NCBI RefSeq assembly: GCF_019331695.1
Contig: NZ_JAHBBI010000005.1
Span: 124,001 to 188,000 of the forward strand
Source: Bifidobacterium pluvialisilvae
GTDB lineage: Bacteria > Actinomycetota > Actinomycetes > Actinomycetales > Bifidobacteriaceae
Direction of reading: 5' to 3'
Length of the DNA stretch: 64,000 nucleotides
In this document: one piece after another, positions 56,231 through 64,000 of the stretch
How positions within the stretch are numbered: position 1 is the first letter of the stretch
Layout: each line of letters begins with the position of its first letter
The notes under the pieces: model-generated
What the model saw: the letters and a program-made list of their open reading frames with translations, nothing else
What the model was told of the DNA's origin: nothing
Database searches by the model: none
Made by a program: the position numbers and the translations under genes

Positions 56231-57310
56231 TCAGTGCTGCAGGGCGGAACCGAGGTCGTCGCGCATGCGTTCGGCGGCTTCGCGTGCGCTTTCGCCGACG
56301 ATCTGCAACGCCTCGTCAAGGTCGAGGTCCTCGCCGTAGGCGGGGTTCTTCTTCCAGGCGCCGATGATACCACGGGAAGAATTCACGATTGCTCCCGATC
56401 CGTTGCCGTCGAACATGCGCGCCACATCGGCGGCGGTGCCGCCCTGTGCGCCGTATCCGGGCACGAGGAAGAACGTGTGCGGCATGCGTTCACGCAGCAG
56501 CGCCCCCTCTTCGGGATGCGTGGCTCCGACGACGGCGCCGGCACGCGAGTAGCCGTGCCCGCCGATGGTGTCCGCGCCCCATCGTTCGACCAGGTCGGCG
56601 ACGTGTTCGTATACGCGGCCGCCGTCCTTGAGCTCCAGCTCCTGGATCTCGCTGCTGGACGGGTTCGAGGTGCGTACGAGGATGAACACGTCCTTGTCGT
56701 TGTCCCTGGCGGCGTCGATGAACGGGGTGATGCCGTCGGTGCCGAGGTACGGGTTCACGGTTACGGCGTCCTCATACCATTCGGATCCGAACTGGAATTC
56801 GTCGCCGTTCTCGTCGTAGTCCTCCACGTCGGCGGCGAGCGCCGCGGCGTTGCGCTGCACGTTTTCGATCTCATCCTCGCCGGCCACGTCGGCGAACCGC
56901 AGCGGGAAGCCACTCAGGTGGTGGGCGTAGGCCTCGGCCGTGGAACCGATGTCGCCGCGCTTGACGTCGCCGAGCACGTACAGACCGTTGTCCTGCGCGT
57001 ACTTGCAGGTGCGCGCGTACATCCACAGTCCGGCTTCGCCCAACGCCTCGTACATGGCGATCTGCGGTTTGACGGCGGGGACGACGTCCTTCACCGCGTC
57101 GATGATCGTGGTGTTGAACTTGAGGTACATGGCGGCGAAGTTGATGGACCATGCGGCCTCGGCCTCCATGGGATTGCCCATCTCGCTTTCGCTGACGGTC
57201 GCCTCGCGCGCGTGGTCGATGAGCTGTTTGGGCAGCAGCGCCGGCTTCGGGTCGAGTCCGACGACGCTGGGGTTGTTCTTCGCCGCGATGGCGTCGATTA
57301 GGCGGTCCAT
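56231..57310 (-). CDS. pyrF: Orotidine 5'-phosphate decarboxylase, type 2
   Basis: A 359-aa decarboxylase converting OMP to UMP. The type-2 active site is GDVKRGDIGSTAEAYA (K117), with SVVGLDPKP and VTVNPYLGTDGITPF. The ATG at 57310 has AAAGGAC upstream, and the frame extending above it is not coding. It is longer than typical type-2 enzymes (~280-310 aa) by a C-terminal helical tail and an acidic insertion ALAADVEDYDENGDEFQFGS. Confidence 0.93.
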   Translation of the reverse strand: MDRLIDAIAAKNNPSVVGLDPKPALLPKQLIDHAREATVSESEMGNPMEAEAAWSINFAAMYLKFNTTIIDAVKDVVPAVKPQIAMYEALGEAGLWMYARTCKYAQDNGLYVLGDVKRGDIGSTAEAYAHHLSGFPLRFADVAGEDEIENVQRNAAALAADVEDYDENGDEFQFGSEWYEDAVTVNPYLGTDGITPFIDAARDNDKDVFILVRTSNPSSSEIQELELKDGGRVYEHVADLVERWGADTIGGHGYSRAGAVVGATHPEEGALLRERMPHTFFLVPGYGAQGGTAADVARMFDGNGSGAIVNSSRGIIGAWKKNPAYGEDLDLDEALQIVGESAREAAERMRDDLGSALQH

Positions 57311-57366
57311 GAGTGTCCTTTCCGGGGGAACGAATTGTGAAGCGGGCGAATAGGCGGGGATACGCC

Positions 57367-58794
57367 CTATAGGCGGCTGAAGACGAGTTTCGAGCCGATG
57401 ACGGTGGCGAGCGGACGGCCGGTGACGTCCCATCCGCCGAACGGCGTGTTGCGTGCCTTGGAGTGGAAGCGCTCGGGGTCGACCTTCCATGCGGCGTTCG
57501 TGTCGAGCACGACGAAGTCGGCGGTTTCGGGATGCTCCACCATGCTCAGGTCGAGCGTGCGGCGATTCCCGCCCCTGCCGCTCTCGTCGAGCATGGCGTC
57601 GATGTCGGCGGGCTTGTGCCCCATGAGCCGCTGCGGCGCCGTGGCCATGAGTTCGATGAGCCGCCTGTCGGAGATGTGGCCGCCGTCGACGAGCACCTTG
57701 TGGCATACGCCGTAGGCGCATTCGAGGCCGATGATGCCGTTGGGGGCCTCGAGGAAGCCGCGCTCCTTCTCCTCGAGCGTGTGTGGCGCGTGGTCGGTGG
57801 CGAGCAGGTCGACGGTGCCGTCGGCGATGGCTTCGATGGTGGCCTGCCGGTCGGCCTCCGAGCGCAGCGGCGGGTTCATCTTGGCGAGGGTGCCGTATTC
57901 GAGCAGCGCCTCGTCGCTCAGGGCCAGGTAGTGCGGTGCCGTCTCGCAGGTGATGGGCAGTCCCTCGGCCTTGGCCTTGCGGATGGCGTCAAAGGAGATG
58001 GCCGTGCTCACATGCTGGAAGTGGATGTGCACGCCGGTCTCGCGGGCCTTCTCGATGTCGCGGGCCACGATCTTCAGCTCGGTGTCCTCGGGGATTCCCG
58101 GCACGCCGAGCTTGCGGGAGACGGGGCCGTCGTTGACGGCGCCGGTGTCGTGGTGCTCGCAGTGCTCGATGAGGTAGAGTCCGGACTCCTTCGCCATGCG
58201 CAGCACGTCGTCGAGGATTTCGGGAGTGACGGCCGAGCCGTCGTCGCTGATCGCGGTGATGGGATGGTCGAGCTGGGACTGGTCCTTCTCCCCCTCGGCC
58301 ACGCCGCGGATGTACCAGCGCCAGTCGTCGAGGTCGGTGGGCTCATGCCCGGCCCGTCCTTTTGACGCGCATACGCACAGGTCGTAGCGCACCGGAAGGT
58401 TCACGTCGTGGGCGGAGTCGTAGTGCTGGAGGAAGTCGATGACGTTGTCGAAGCCCTTGCCGAGCACCTCCTCGGCTCCGGGCTGCTCATGGTCCGTGAC
58501 TTTCACGCCGTCCAATGCCGGCACGGTGTTCGGCATGATGAGCACGGTCGTGTATCCGCCGGATGCGGCGGCGGCCGCCCCGGAGACCATGGACTCCTTG
58601 TATGTCTGGCCGGGGTCGCGGAAATGCACGTGCGGGTCGGCGAAGCCCGGCGCCAGCGTGAGCCCCGTGGCGTCGATCTCGCCGTCGACGATGGCGTCGT
58701 CCTCCCGCAGGAGCCTGGCCCCGTCGGCTTCGGGAACCACCAGGTCGATGGCCTCGCCTGTGTTCCACACGGTGATGTTGCGCAATGTGAGCAT
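57367..58794 (-). CDS. pyrC: Dihydroorotase
   Basis: A 475-aa amidohydrolase, type I dihydroorotase. Metal ligands are in DPHVHFRDPG (H55, H57), HFQHVST and ATDHAPHTLEEK; the IEHCEHHD region and a GTLAKMNPPLR block match. Starts ATG 58794. It converts carbamoyl-aspartate to dihydroorotate. Placed between pyrI and pyrF on the same strand. Confidence 0.95.
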   Translation of the reverse strand: MLTLRNITVWNTGEAIDLVVPEADGARLLREDDAIVDGEIDATGLTLAPGFADPHVHFRDPGQTYKESMVSGAAAAASGGYTTVLIMPNTVPALDGVKVTDHEQPGAEEVLGKGFDNVIDFLQHYDSAHDVNLPVRYDLCVCASKGRAGHEPTDLDDWRWYIRGVAEGEKDQSQLDHPITAISDDGSAVTPEILDDVLRMAKESGLYLIEHCEHHDTGAVNDGPVSRKLGVPGIPEDTELKIVARDIEKARETGVHIHFQHVSTAISFDAIRKAKAEGLPITCETAPHYLALSDEALLEYGTLAKMNPPLRSEADRQATIEAIADGTVDLLATDHAPHTLEEKERGFLEAPNGIIGLECAYGVCHKVLVDGGHISDRRLIELMATAPQRLMGHKPADIDAMLDESGRGGNRRTLDLSMVEHPETADFVVLDTNAAWKVDPERFHSKARNTPFGGWDVTGRPLATVIGSKLVFSRL

Positions 58795-58862
58795 GTGCGT
58801 TTCCTTTCACGTCGATGCGGCCGCCGGCATGTCCGTCGACGGCCGCGCCCCAGGGGACCTGA

Positions 58863-59282
58863 CTAGAACTTGGCTTCCTCGTCGCAGTAGTCGCAGCGGT
58901 ATTCCTTGCGTTCGGAGTGCACGAGGTGGAAGCGCTGCTTGATGCCGCGTTCGATGGTGGTCACGCAGCGCGGGTTCACGCAGCTGATGACGTTGGTCAC
59001 GTGTTCCGGCAGGTTCGGGGTGAGCTTCTCCACGATCTTGCCGCCGTGCACCACGTCGACGGTCGCCTGTCGGGCCACGAGACCGAGCACGTCGAGGTCG
59101 ATGTCCTGTTCCCCTTCGATCTTGATGATGTCCTTGGAGCCGAACTGGTGGCTGGTCGTGTTCATGATGAGCGCGAGACGCGTCGTGGCCGGGTTGATGT
59201 TGAGATAGTTGAGCACCTTCAGCGCCGTGCCGGCGGGCACGTGGTCGATGATGATGCCTTCAGTGATGCTGGTCACCTCCAT
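58863..59282 (-). CDS. pyrI: Aspartate carbamoyltransferase regulatory subunit
   Basis: A 139-aa regulatory chain: allosteric N-terminal domain (GIIIDHVPAGTALKVLNYL, RLALIMNTTS) and a zinc domain with C101, C106, C130 and C133 (CVNPRC...CDYC). It binds nucleotides and contacts PyrB. Its ATG shares a base with the pyrB stop (59282), so translation is coupled. Confidence 0.95.
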   Translation of the reverse strand: MEVTSITEGIIIDHVPAGTALKVLNYLNINPATTRLALIMNTTSHQFGSKDIIKIEGEQDIDLDVLGLVARQATVDVVHGGKIVEKLTPNLPEHVTNVISCVNPRCVTTIERGIKQRFHLVHSERKEYRCDYCDEEAKF

Positions 59283-60286
59283 CAGGCGGCCACCTCCTTC
59301 GCGTTCACCGCGTCGATGCCTTCAGGGTCGAATCCGGGCAGTTCGTCGCCCAGCACGGAGCATTCGAGCGCCATGCGCATGAGCATGCCGTTCTTCACCT
59401 GCTCGAAGTATGCGGCGCGCGGGTCGTGGTCGACCTCCACGGCGATCTCGTTGACGCGCGGCAGCGGATGCAGCACGGCCATGTCCTTCTTGGCGAGCCT
59501 GAGCTTGTCCTCGTCGAGGATGTAGGTGTCGCGCAGGCGCAGGTAGTCGTCCTCGTTGAAGAAGCGCTCCTGCTGCACGCGGGTCATGTACAGCACGTCG
59601 AGGTCCCCGATCACGGAGACGAGGTCCTTGACCTCCACGTACGTGCAGTTGTCGGTGGCGTTGATGCGGTCGATGACGTACTGCGGGGTCTTCAGCTCGT
59701 CGGGGCTGATGAGCACGAAGTTCACGTTGCCGAAGCGGCACAGCGTCTCGATGAGCGAGTGCACGGTGCGGCCGAAGGTGAGGTCGCCGCACAGGCCCAC
59801 GGTCAGGTCGTTGATGCGGCCGAAACGCGACTGCAGGGTGCACAGGTCGGCGAGCGTCTGCGTCGGATGCATGTGCCCGCCGTCGCCCGCGTTGATGACG
59901 GGGATGTCCACCGCCTCGGACGCCACCAGCGCGGCGCCCTCCTTCGGGTGGCGGATGGCGACGACGTCGGCGAAGTTCGCGACGGTCTTCAGGGTGTCGG
60001 CGATGGATTCGCCCTTGCTGACCGACGACTGCTGCGCTCCGGCGAAGCCGATGACACGGCCTCCGAGACGCAGCATGGCGGTCTCGAAGCTTAGCCGCGT
60101 GCGGGTGCTCGGCTCATAGAAGAGCGTGGCGATGACCCGGCCGTCGCAGGTGTGCGAGACCAGTTTGCGATTGGCGTCGATGTACTGCGCCTTGCGCAGG
60201 AGAAGCTCGATCTGCTCGGTGCTGAGATCGTCGAGCGTGACGACGCTTTTTCCGATGAAATCCTCGCTCGGGGATAAAGATGACAT
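59282..60286 (-). CDS. pyrB: Aspartate carbamoyltransferase catalytic subunit
   Basis: A 334-aa transcarbamoylase committing carbamoyl phosphate to UMP. The phosphate-binding STRTR (60-64), the SVSKGES loop with K91 and HPTQTLADL are present, with DVLYMTRVQQERF near the C-terminus. First gene of the cluster; its ribosome site lies inside a perfect inverted repeat. Confidence 0.96.
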   Translation of the reverse strand: MSSLSPSEDFIGKSVVTLDDLSTEQIELLLRKAQYIDANRKLVSHTCDGRVIATLFYEPSTRTRLSFETAMLRLGGRVIGFAGAQQSSVSKGESIADTLKTVANFADVVAIRHPKEGAALVASEAVDIPVINAGDGGHMHPTQTLADLCTLQSRFGRINDLTVGLCGDLTFGRTVHSLIETLCRFGNVNFVLISPDELKTPQYVIDRINATDNCTYVEVKDLVSVIGDLDVLYMTRVQQERFFNEDDYLRLRDTYILDEDKLRLAKKDMAVLHPLPRVNEIAVEVDHDPRAAYFEQVKNGMLMRMALECSVLGDELPGFDPEGIDAVNAKEVAA

Positions 60287-60287
60287 G

Positions 60288-60376
60288 CGCGCCTTTCCGT
60301 TGCTGTTTGGATTCAGGCGGCCACAACATCGTGCGACCTAATCAAGTCTAAATTCCCATAGGGACGGAAAGGCGCG
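60288..60376 (-). promoter_or_regulatory. Inverted repeat enclosing the pyrB ribosome binding site
   Basis: ACGGAAAGGCGCG (on the minus strand just before the pyrB ATG, 60300-60288) contains the GGAAAGG Shine-Dalgarno. An exact complement, CGCGCCTTTCCGT, lies 63 bases upstream (60376-60364). In an mRNA starting upstream of 60376 the two would pair and hide the start region. No pyrR gene or known binding box is visible in the window. Confidence 0.6.
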
Positions 60377-60439
60377 AAAGTAGGACACGCGTTGTTTATG
60401 TTGGCTTCAGCGTCCGTTCATCCGGATGGCGATGGTCCG

Positions 60440-60964
60440 TCAGCCCCGGTCCTCGCCTTGTCCGTCCGCGGCCTTCCTGACGGCGGCGACCTCCAGCTGG
60501 TCGAGGAAGTCGGTGAGGTAATGGATGACGCGGCGTCCGCCCGCGAGCACACGCTCGTCGACGGCCTGGTTGCGGCCTGCCTTGAGCTGGGTGACGATGC
60601 GGTCGCCCTGATGCTCGCGCCTGGCACTGAACCTGCACAGCACCACGGCGTCCTCCGGCGGCTCCTCGCAGATGGAAATGGCGTAACGGGCCACCACGGC
60701 CGCGTCGTCACGGTGGGGAAGCTGCTGGTTGATGAGCATGGCAAGCGTCTCCATGACGCGGCGCTGGCCTTCGGACGCCTTGATTTCGTCGTTGACGCGC
60801 ACGGTCACCGCCACGCCGTTGAGATCCCTGGACGGCTGGTCGGCGCAGATCACCGCCTCGAGGTTCATGTCCTCGATCTCGGTGTCGGCGTCGAACGCGT
60901 AGTAGTAGCCCAGCGTGCTGAATCCGTCGGCGTCGGTAGTGGGTTTGGTTGCGTCATCGCTCAT
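60440..60964 (-). CDS. Conserved-looking protein of unknown function
   Basis: A 174-aa soluble protein with no membrane segment. Acidic N-terminus (SDDATKPTTDADGFST), then YYAFDADTEIEDMNLEAVIC, VNDEIKASEGQRRVMETLAM and VIHYLTDFLDQLEVAAVRKA. Good AAGGAG before the ATG at 60964. I recognise no family. It ends 64 bases before the upstream arm of the pyrB leader repeat and could share a transcript with the operon. Confidence 0.7.
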   Translation of the reverse strand: MSDDATKPTTDADGFSTLGYYYAFDADTEIEDMNLEAVICADQPSRDLNGVAVTVRVNDEIKASEGQRRVMETLAMLINQQLPHRDDAAVVARYAISICEEPPEDAVVLCRFSARREHQGDRIVTQLKAGRNQAVDERVLAGGRRVIHYLTDFLDQLEVAAVRKAADGQGEDRG

Positions 60965-61076
60965 GGTCACGGCTCCTTGTTCCGGAAGAAAACGTCTACG
61001 CACAGCATACCGGATGACCGCCGGAGACGGCTGTAACGACAGAGCCTCCCTGGTCCTGCATGCGGGCCGAATGATG

Positions 61077-61332
61077 GCAGCGTTTTGTCGGCTTTCTCGC
61101 TCGATGCAATCGCCCGAAAGCACGCGGTGCCTTACAGCACCGCGGTCCTGTAATTACAGACTGCCTGACGGCAGCGTTCCCCTAGCCGATTTGCTCGATA
61201 CAATCGCAAATCGGCACGCGGTGTCTTACAGCACCGCGTCCCGCAATTAGTGACTGCCTTCGGCAGCGCCTTGTCAGCCAATCGGCTCGATGAAATCGCC
61301 GATTGGCACGCGGTGCTTTACAGCACCGCGTC
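61077..61332. repeat. Three-unit array of covarying hairpins
   Basis: Units start with GCAGCG at 61077, 61171 and 61263 (94 and 92 bases apart). Each has hairpin A with a conserved tip CT-CGAT-nnA-ATCG on arms that differ between units yet still pair: GCCGATTTG/CAAATCGGC in unit 2, GCCAATCGG/CCGATTGGC in unit 3, and GCTTTC/GAAAGC in unit 1. Hairpin B is constant, CGCGGTG(C)-nnTTACA-GCACCGCG. Hairpin B of unit 3 overlaps the stop codon of the CPA1 antiporter. This fills the ~350-base gap between that gene and the 60440 gene. Confidence 0.85.
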
Positions 61333-63342
61333 CGCTTGCATGAGGTAGACGTTTTGGCGCATCATCTTGGCCTGGCTTCGCGTGATCTCCTCCTCCTCGA
61401 GCATCTCGCGGATGGTCTCCAACTCGAGACGGAACGTCTGCGTGCGCACATCCTCGACGCCCTGCCTCGACGGCAGCGACGACAGCGTGGGCAGCGACGA
61501 CGTCCTCGCATGCAGCGTGCTCAATGCGGCACGGTATTCGCCGATCAGTCGTGCGATGATCTCCGCGTTGTCCACGTCGGTGAGCACCTCGTCCTTCAGA
61601 TGCCCGATGGTCGCCTCGAACAGTTCGATTTGGATGCTGCGCATCATATCGGTCTTGTGCGGGTCCAGTCCGGGTGTCACACGGGCCAGCACGGCCCAGA
61701 TGCGACGCAGCAGAATCATGGCCTGACGACGCGGCTTGGCCTGACGAATCTGGATGTGGTGGCCGCCCGAACCGGTCAGATGGTTGAGCGAGCTGTTGAG
61801 TCGGGTGATGAGCTGCTCGGCGGCCTCCTCCTTCTCGGGATGCTCCTCGAGCAGGTTGTTCAGCCATTCGCGCTCCCACTCGAGCGTCGCCACACGCACC
61901 TTCTGCTCGCGTTTGATGGTCTCCTGCGGCACGGCGAGCTTCACGCGGTCGATGCGTTCCGTGTAGGAGTGCATGACGGCGCGGACCTCCTCATGCGTCT
62001 CCGGGCTGTCGAGTTCGGCGATCTTCGTGAGCGTGCGGCGCAGCATCTCCACGTTGTCCTTCGCGTACTCCTCGCCCATCACGTCGTCGTCGCGGGGCGC
62101 GAGCATCGGCAGGATGATGTTCGCCAGCACCAGCGACACCACGATGTATCCGGAGACGATGAACAGCAGGGCGCTGCGCAGGGGGATGTGCGTGGCCTCG
62201 TCGATGCCGTTGGGCAGCGTGAACGCCAACGCCAGCGAGATCGTGCCCTTGGGTCCGCCGAACGTCATGACCAGGGCGCTGTGAATGCGGTCCCGCGTCA
62301 GCTTGCGGCGCTTGTGCGTGGCACGGTCCTTGGTGACGCGCAGCATGACCAGCATCCACAGGAACCTGATGACGAGCGACACCACGGTGAGCACGAGCAC
62401 TGCCAGCACGAGCATCCCACTGCTCACCGATTCGTTCTGCCAGCTGGACCGCATGGCGATGGGCAGCTCGAGGCCGAGCAGCACGAACACGGCGCCGTTG
62501 AGCGTGAACTCGATGAACTGCCATACGGAGTTGGACACGAGGTTCGTACGCGCGATGTCGCTGCCGAACCCGTATCGCTGGAAGGTGATGAGCAGACCCG
62601 CGGCCACGACGGCCAGCACCCCGGAGACGTGGATGTGCTCGGCCGCCACATATGCGGTGAAGGGGATGAGCACCTCGATGCCGATGCGCAGGGTCATGGT
62701 CTCCATGCGGTAGCGCCGAAGAATCAGCACCAGCCGGTTGAACAGAACCCCGGCCACGATGCCCACGGCGACGCCGCCGAAGAAGCTTGCGGTGATGCCT
62801 TCGGCGAACTGGGAGATGGAGAACGTGCCGGTCAGCGCGGCGAGGCACGCGAACTGGAATCCCACGATGCTGGCCGCGTCGTTGAACAGGCTCTCGCCAC
62901 GCAGCACGTTCAGCTGGCGTTCCGTCAGCTTCGCCTCCTTGCTCAGCGAAGCCACGGCAACGGCATCGGTCGGGCCGAGCGCGGCGCCGAGGGCGAGCGC
63001 CGCCGCAAGCGGCACGGCCGGCCACAGCACGTGCAACGTCACGCCGGAGACGACCAGCGACACCAGCACAAGCCCGATGGCCAGGGACAGGGACGGGCCG
63101 AGGTCCTTGGCGACCTCGCGCCGGGGCACGTTCCTGGCCTCGAGGAACAGCAGCGGCGCGATGAACAGGACCATGAACAGCTGGGGGTCGAGTTCGAGGT
63201 TCGGCAGGAACGGCGTGAAATACCACGCCACGCCCAGCGCGATCTGCACAAGCGGCGTGGACACGCGCGGGATGAAACTGCTCAGGGCCGAGGAGATCAG
63301 CACCACAACCAGGATCTCGAGCACCAGGGTAAGTTGGGCCAT
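61318..63342 (-). CDS. CPA1-family Na+/H+ antiporter
   Basis: A 674-aa membrane antiporter: an N-terminal ~420-residue 12-helix domain with ALGPTDAVAVASL and RGESLFNDAASIVGFQFACL (the conserved acidic ion site), GGPKGTISLALAFTL, then a long charged cytoplasmic helical tail (~240 residues, EQKVRVATLEWEREWLNNLL). Typical of NhaP/CPA1 proteins of Gram-positives. The ATG at 63342 follows AAAGGG. The stop falls in a hairpin of the repeat array. Confidence 0.92.
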   Translation of the reverse strand: MAQLTLVLEILVVVLISSALSSFIPRVSTPLVQIALGVAWYFTPFLPNLELDPQLFMVLFIAPLLFLEARNVPRREVAKDLGPSLSLAIGLVLVSLVVSGVTLHVLWPAVPLAAALALGAALGPTDAVAVASLSKEAKLTERQLNVLRGESLFNDAASIVGFQFACLAALTGTFSISQFAEGITASFFGGVAVGIVAGVLFNRLVLILRRYRMETMTLRIGIEVLIPFTAYVAAEHIHVSGVLAVVAAGLLITFQRYGFGSDIARTNLVSNSVWQFIEFTLNGAVFVLLGLELPIAMRSSWQNESVSSGMLVLAVLVLTVVSLVIRFLWMLVMLRVTKDRATHKRRKLTRDRIHSALVMTFGGPKGTISLALAFTLPNGIDEATHIPLRSALLFIVSGYIVVSLVLANIILPMLAPRDDDVMGEEYAKDNVEMLRRTLTKIAELDSPETHEEVRAVMHSYTERIDRVKLAVPQETIKREQKVRVATLEWEREWLNNLLEEHPEKEEAAEQLITRLNSSLNHLTGSGGHHIQIRQAKPRRQAMILLRRIWAVLARVTPGLDPHKTDMMRSIQIELFEATIGHLKDEVLTDVDNAEIIARLIGEYRAALSTLHARTSSLPTLSSLPSRQGVEDVRTQTFRLELETIREMLEEEEITRSQAKMMRQNVYLMQADAVL

Positions 63343-63479
63343 ACGGCGGGGACCCTTTCTTCTCTCATATTGACAAAACCTAATCAGAATGCTAGCAGTC
63401 GGACGTTCGTTCATAACGACGCATTCTTTACCGGCGTATTACGCCCCCTCAACGTCTCCCGTCGCCGTCCGCACGTCGG

Positions 63480-64000
63480 TCACAGCCCCGCCCGTTTGAG
63501 CTCCGAGACGAGTCCGACATAGAATTCACGCACGTCGAACCCGGCGATGTTCTCCCGGTTGAGGTCGATCATGTCGGCGTGCGATATTCCCCTCTTGCCG
63601 TTCGGCTCCAGCCATATGAACCGCCTGCCCCAGGGGAACGACGGCTTGGCGACCAATCCGTCGTTGGGGCCGTCGAACCATTTGACCAATGGATATGTGA
63701 AGTTCAGGGGGAACTTGCCGGTCGTCGCATGGGCGAGACGCGATCCGACGCTTTGGCAGAGGATGCCGGGGAACGGTTCGAGGCCGATCTGCCGGTTGAT
63801 GCGTTCGCAGCCGGTCTGGGTAAGGTCCCGTACGGCGGCCATGAAGTCGGGGCTTGTGTCGCCGAGCCGTGAGGCCGCCGCGTTGTAGGCGTGTTCGACC
63901 TTGCGCTGGGCGGATTCCGGAATATGGCCGAGCAGATAGTCGGCGAAGCCGCAGCCGCGGTGGGGCGTGTTGATGGTGGTCAGCGAGGCCACCCATTGCC
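63480..64000 (-). CDS. Lipase/esterase, alpha/beta hydrolase (start beyond window)
   Basis: The frame runs off the right edge, so only the C-terminal ~173 residues are seen. TTINTPHRGCGFADYLL is the strand after the nucleophile elbow in triacylglycerol lipases; GPNDGLVAKPSFPWGRR carries the catalytic Asp, and GISHADMIDLNRENI the catalytic His. The serine motif lies outside the window. No C-terminal anchor. The first visible in-frame GTG (63992) is unlikely to be the start. Confidence 0.82.
   Translation of the reverse strand, partial: QWVASLTTINTPHRGCGFADYLLGHIPESAQRKVEHAYNAAASRLGDTSPDFMAAVRDLTQTGCERINRQIGLEPFPGILCQSVGSRLAHATTGKFPLNFTYPLVKWFDGPNDGLVAKPSFPWGRRFIWLEPNGKRGISHADMIDLNRENIAGFDVREFYVGLVSELKRAGL

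Noticed and set aside
61077-61332. tRNA-like or CRISPR structure
   Set aside because: No cloverleaf, no T-loop consensus, and spacing is repeat-on-repeat without unique spacers.
61303-63522. 739-codon open frame on the plus strand
   Set aside because: Antisense to the CPA1 antiporter; His/Arg/Gln-rich translation typical of shadows.

Overview
This window looks like a stretch of a Bifidobacterium chromosome (inferred from gene content and the strongly G/C-ending codon use; I cannot name the species). The main pointers are a CstA/YbdD pair, a one-strand pyrimidine cluster in the order pyrB-pyrI-pyrC-pyrF-pyrK-pyrD-pyrE, a YhgE-like protein beside an MMPL protein, an FtsX-type ABC permease with long coiled coils and its TetR regulator, and many small membrane proteins. 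No tRNA, rRNA, insertion sequence or CRISPR array was seen.

Layout. 1-5.1 kb: 3' part of cstA with ybdD, a small zincin, then a MATE exporter translationally coupled to a KdsC-like HAD phosphatase. 5.2-16.9 kb: an accessory redox island with two O-acetyltransferases, flavodoxin-like proteins, aldo/keto reductases, a cupin and its LysR neighbour, and a methyltransferase. It carries several broken genes (cupin fragment, AKR pseudogene, NUDIX-cap fragment, an AKR with a replaced N-terminus) and an AT-rich hipBA module. 17-23.8 kb: YhgE, an MMPL transporter fused to a P-loop domain, an ArsR-type regulator and an Old Yellow Enzyme family oxidoreductase. 23.9-26.2 kb: a decayed two-component system. 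The kinase has four in-frame stops, and the regulator has lost its receiver and is joined in frame to a two-TM membrane protein. 26.3-35.1 kb: GNAT, a MagIII-like glycosylase, three MFS exporters, a LysR and an ABC-F protein.

35.1-44.4 kb: a tandem repeat and terminator, a lipoprotein, a predicted small RNA, a CDF metal transporter, the FtsX/ATPase exporter pair with TetR, a 777-base region with only mini-ORFs, and a LysR that is probably leaderless. 44.4-53.5 kb: housekeeping and small genes (DUF2316, YhbY, hydrolase, Tam methyltransferase, HAD phosphatase, VOC, SRAP, CPBP protease, PNPOx-like, TetR and MFS). 53.5-60.3 kb: the full UMP pathway from carbamoyl-aspartate onward, with a class 1B dihydroorotate dehydrogenase (PyrD+PyrK) and an aspartate transcarbamoylase with regulatory subunit. 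A perfect 13-bp inverted repeat could bury the pyrB ribosome binding site. 60.4-64 kb: an unknown 174-aa protein, a three-unit array of covarying hairpins, a CPA1 antiporter and the 3' part of a lipase.

Most worth following up: the membrane-anchored winged-helix chimera beside its dead kinase, the covarying hairpin array at 61.1-61.3 kb, the pyrB leader, the MMPL/P-loop fusion and the small RNA candidate near 36.5 kb. All family assignments come from reading motifs by eye; no database search was run.
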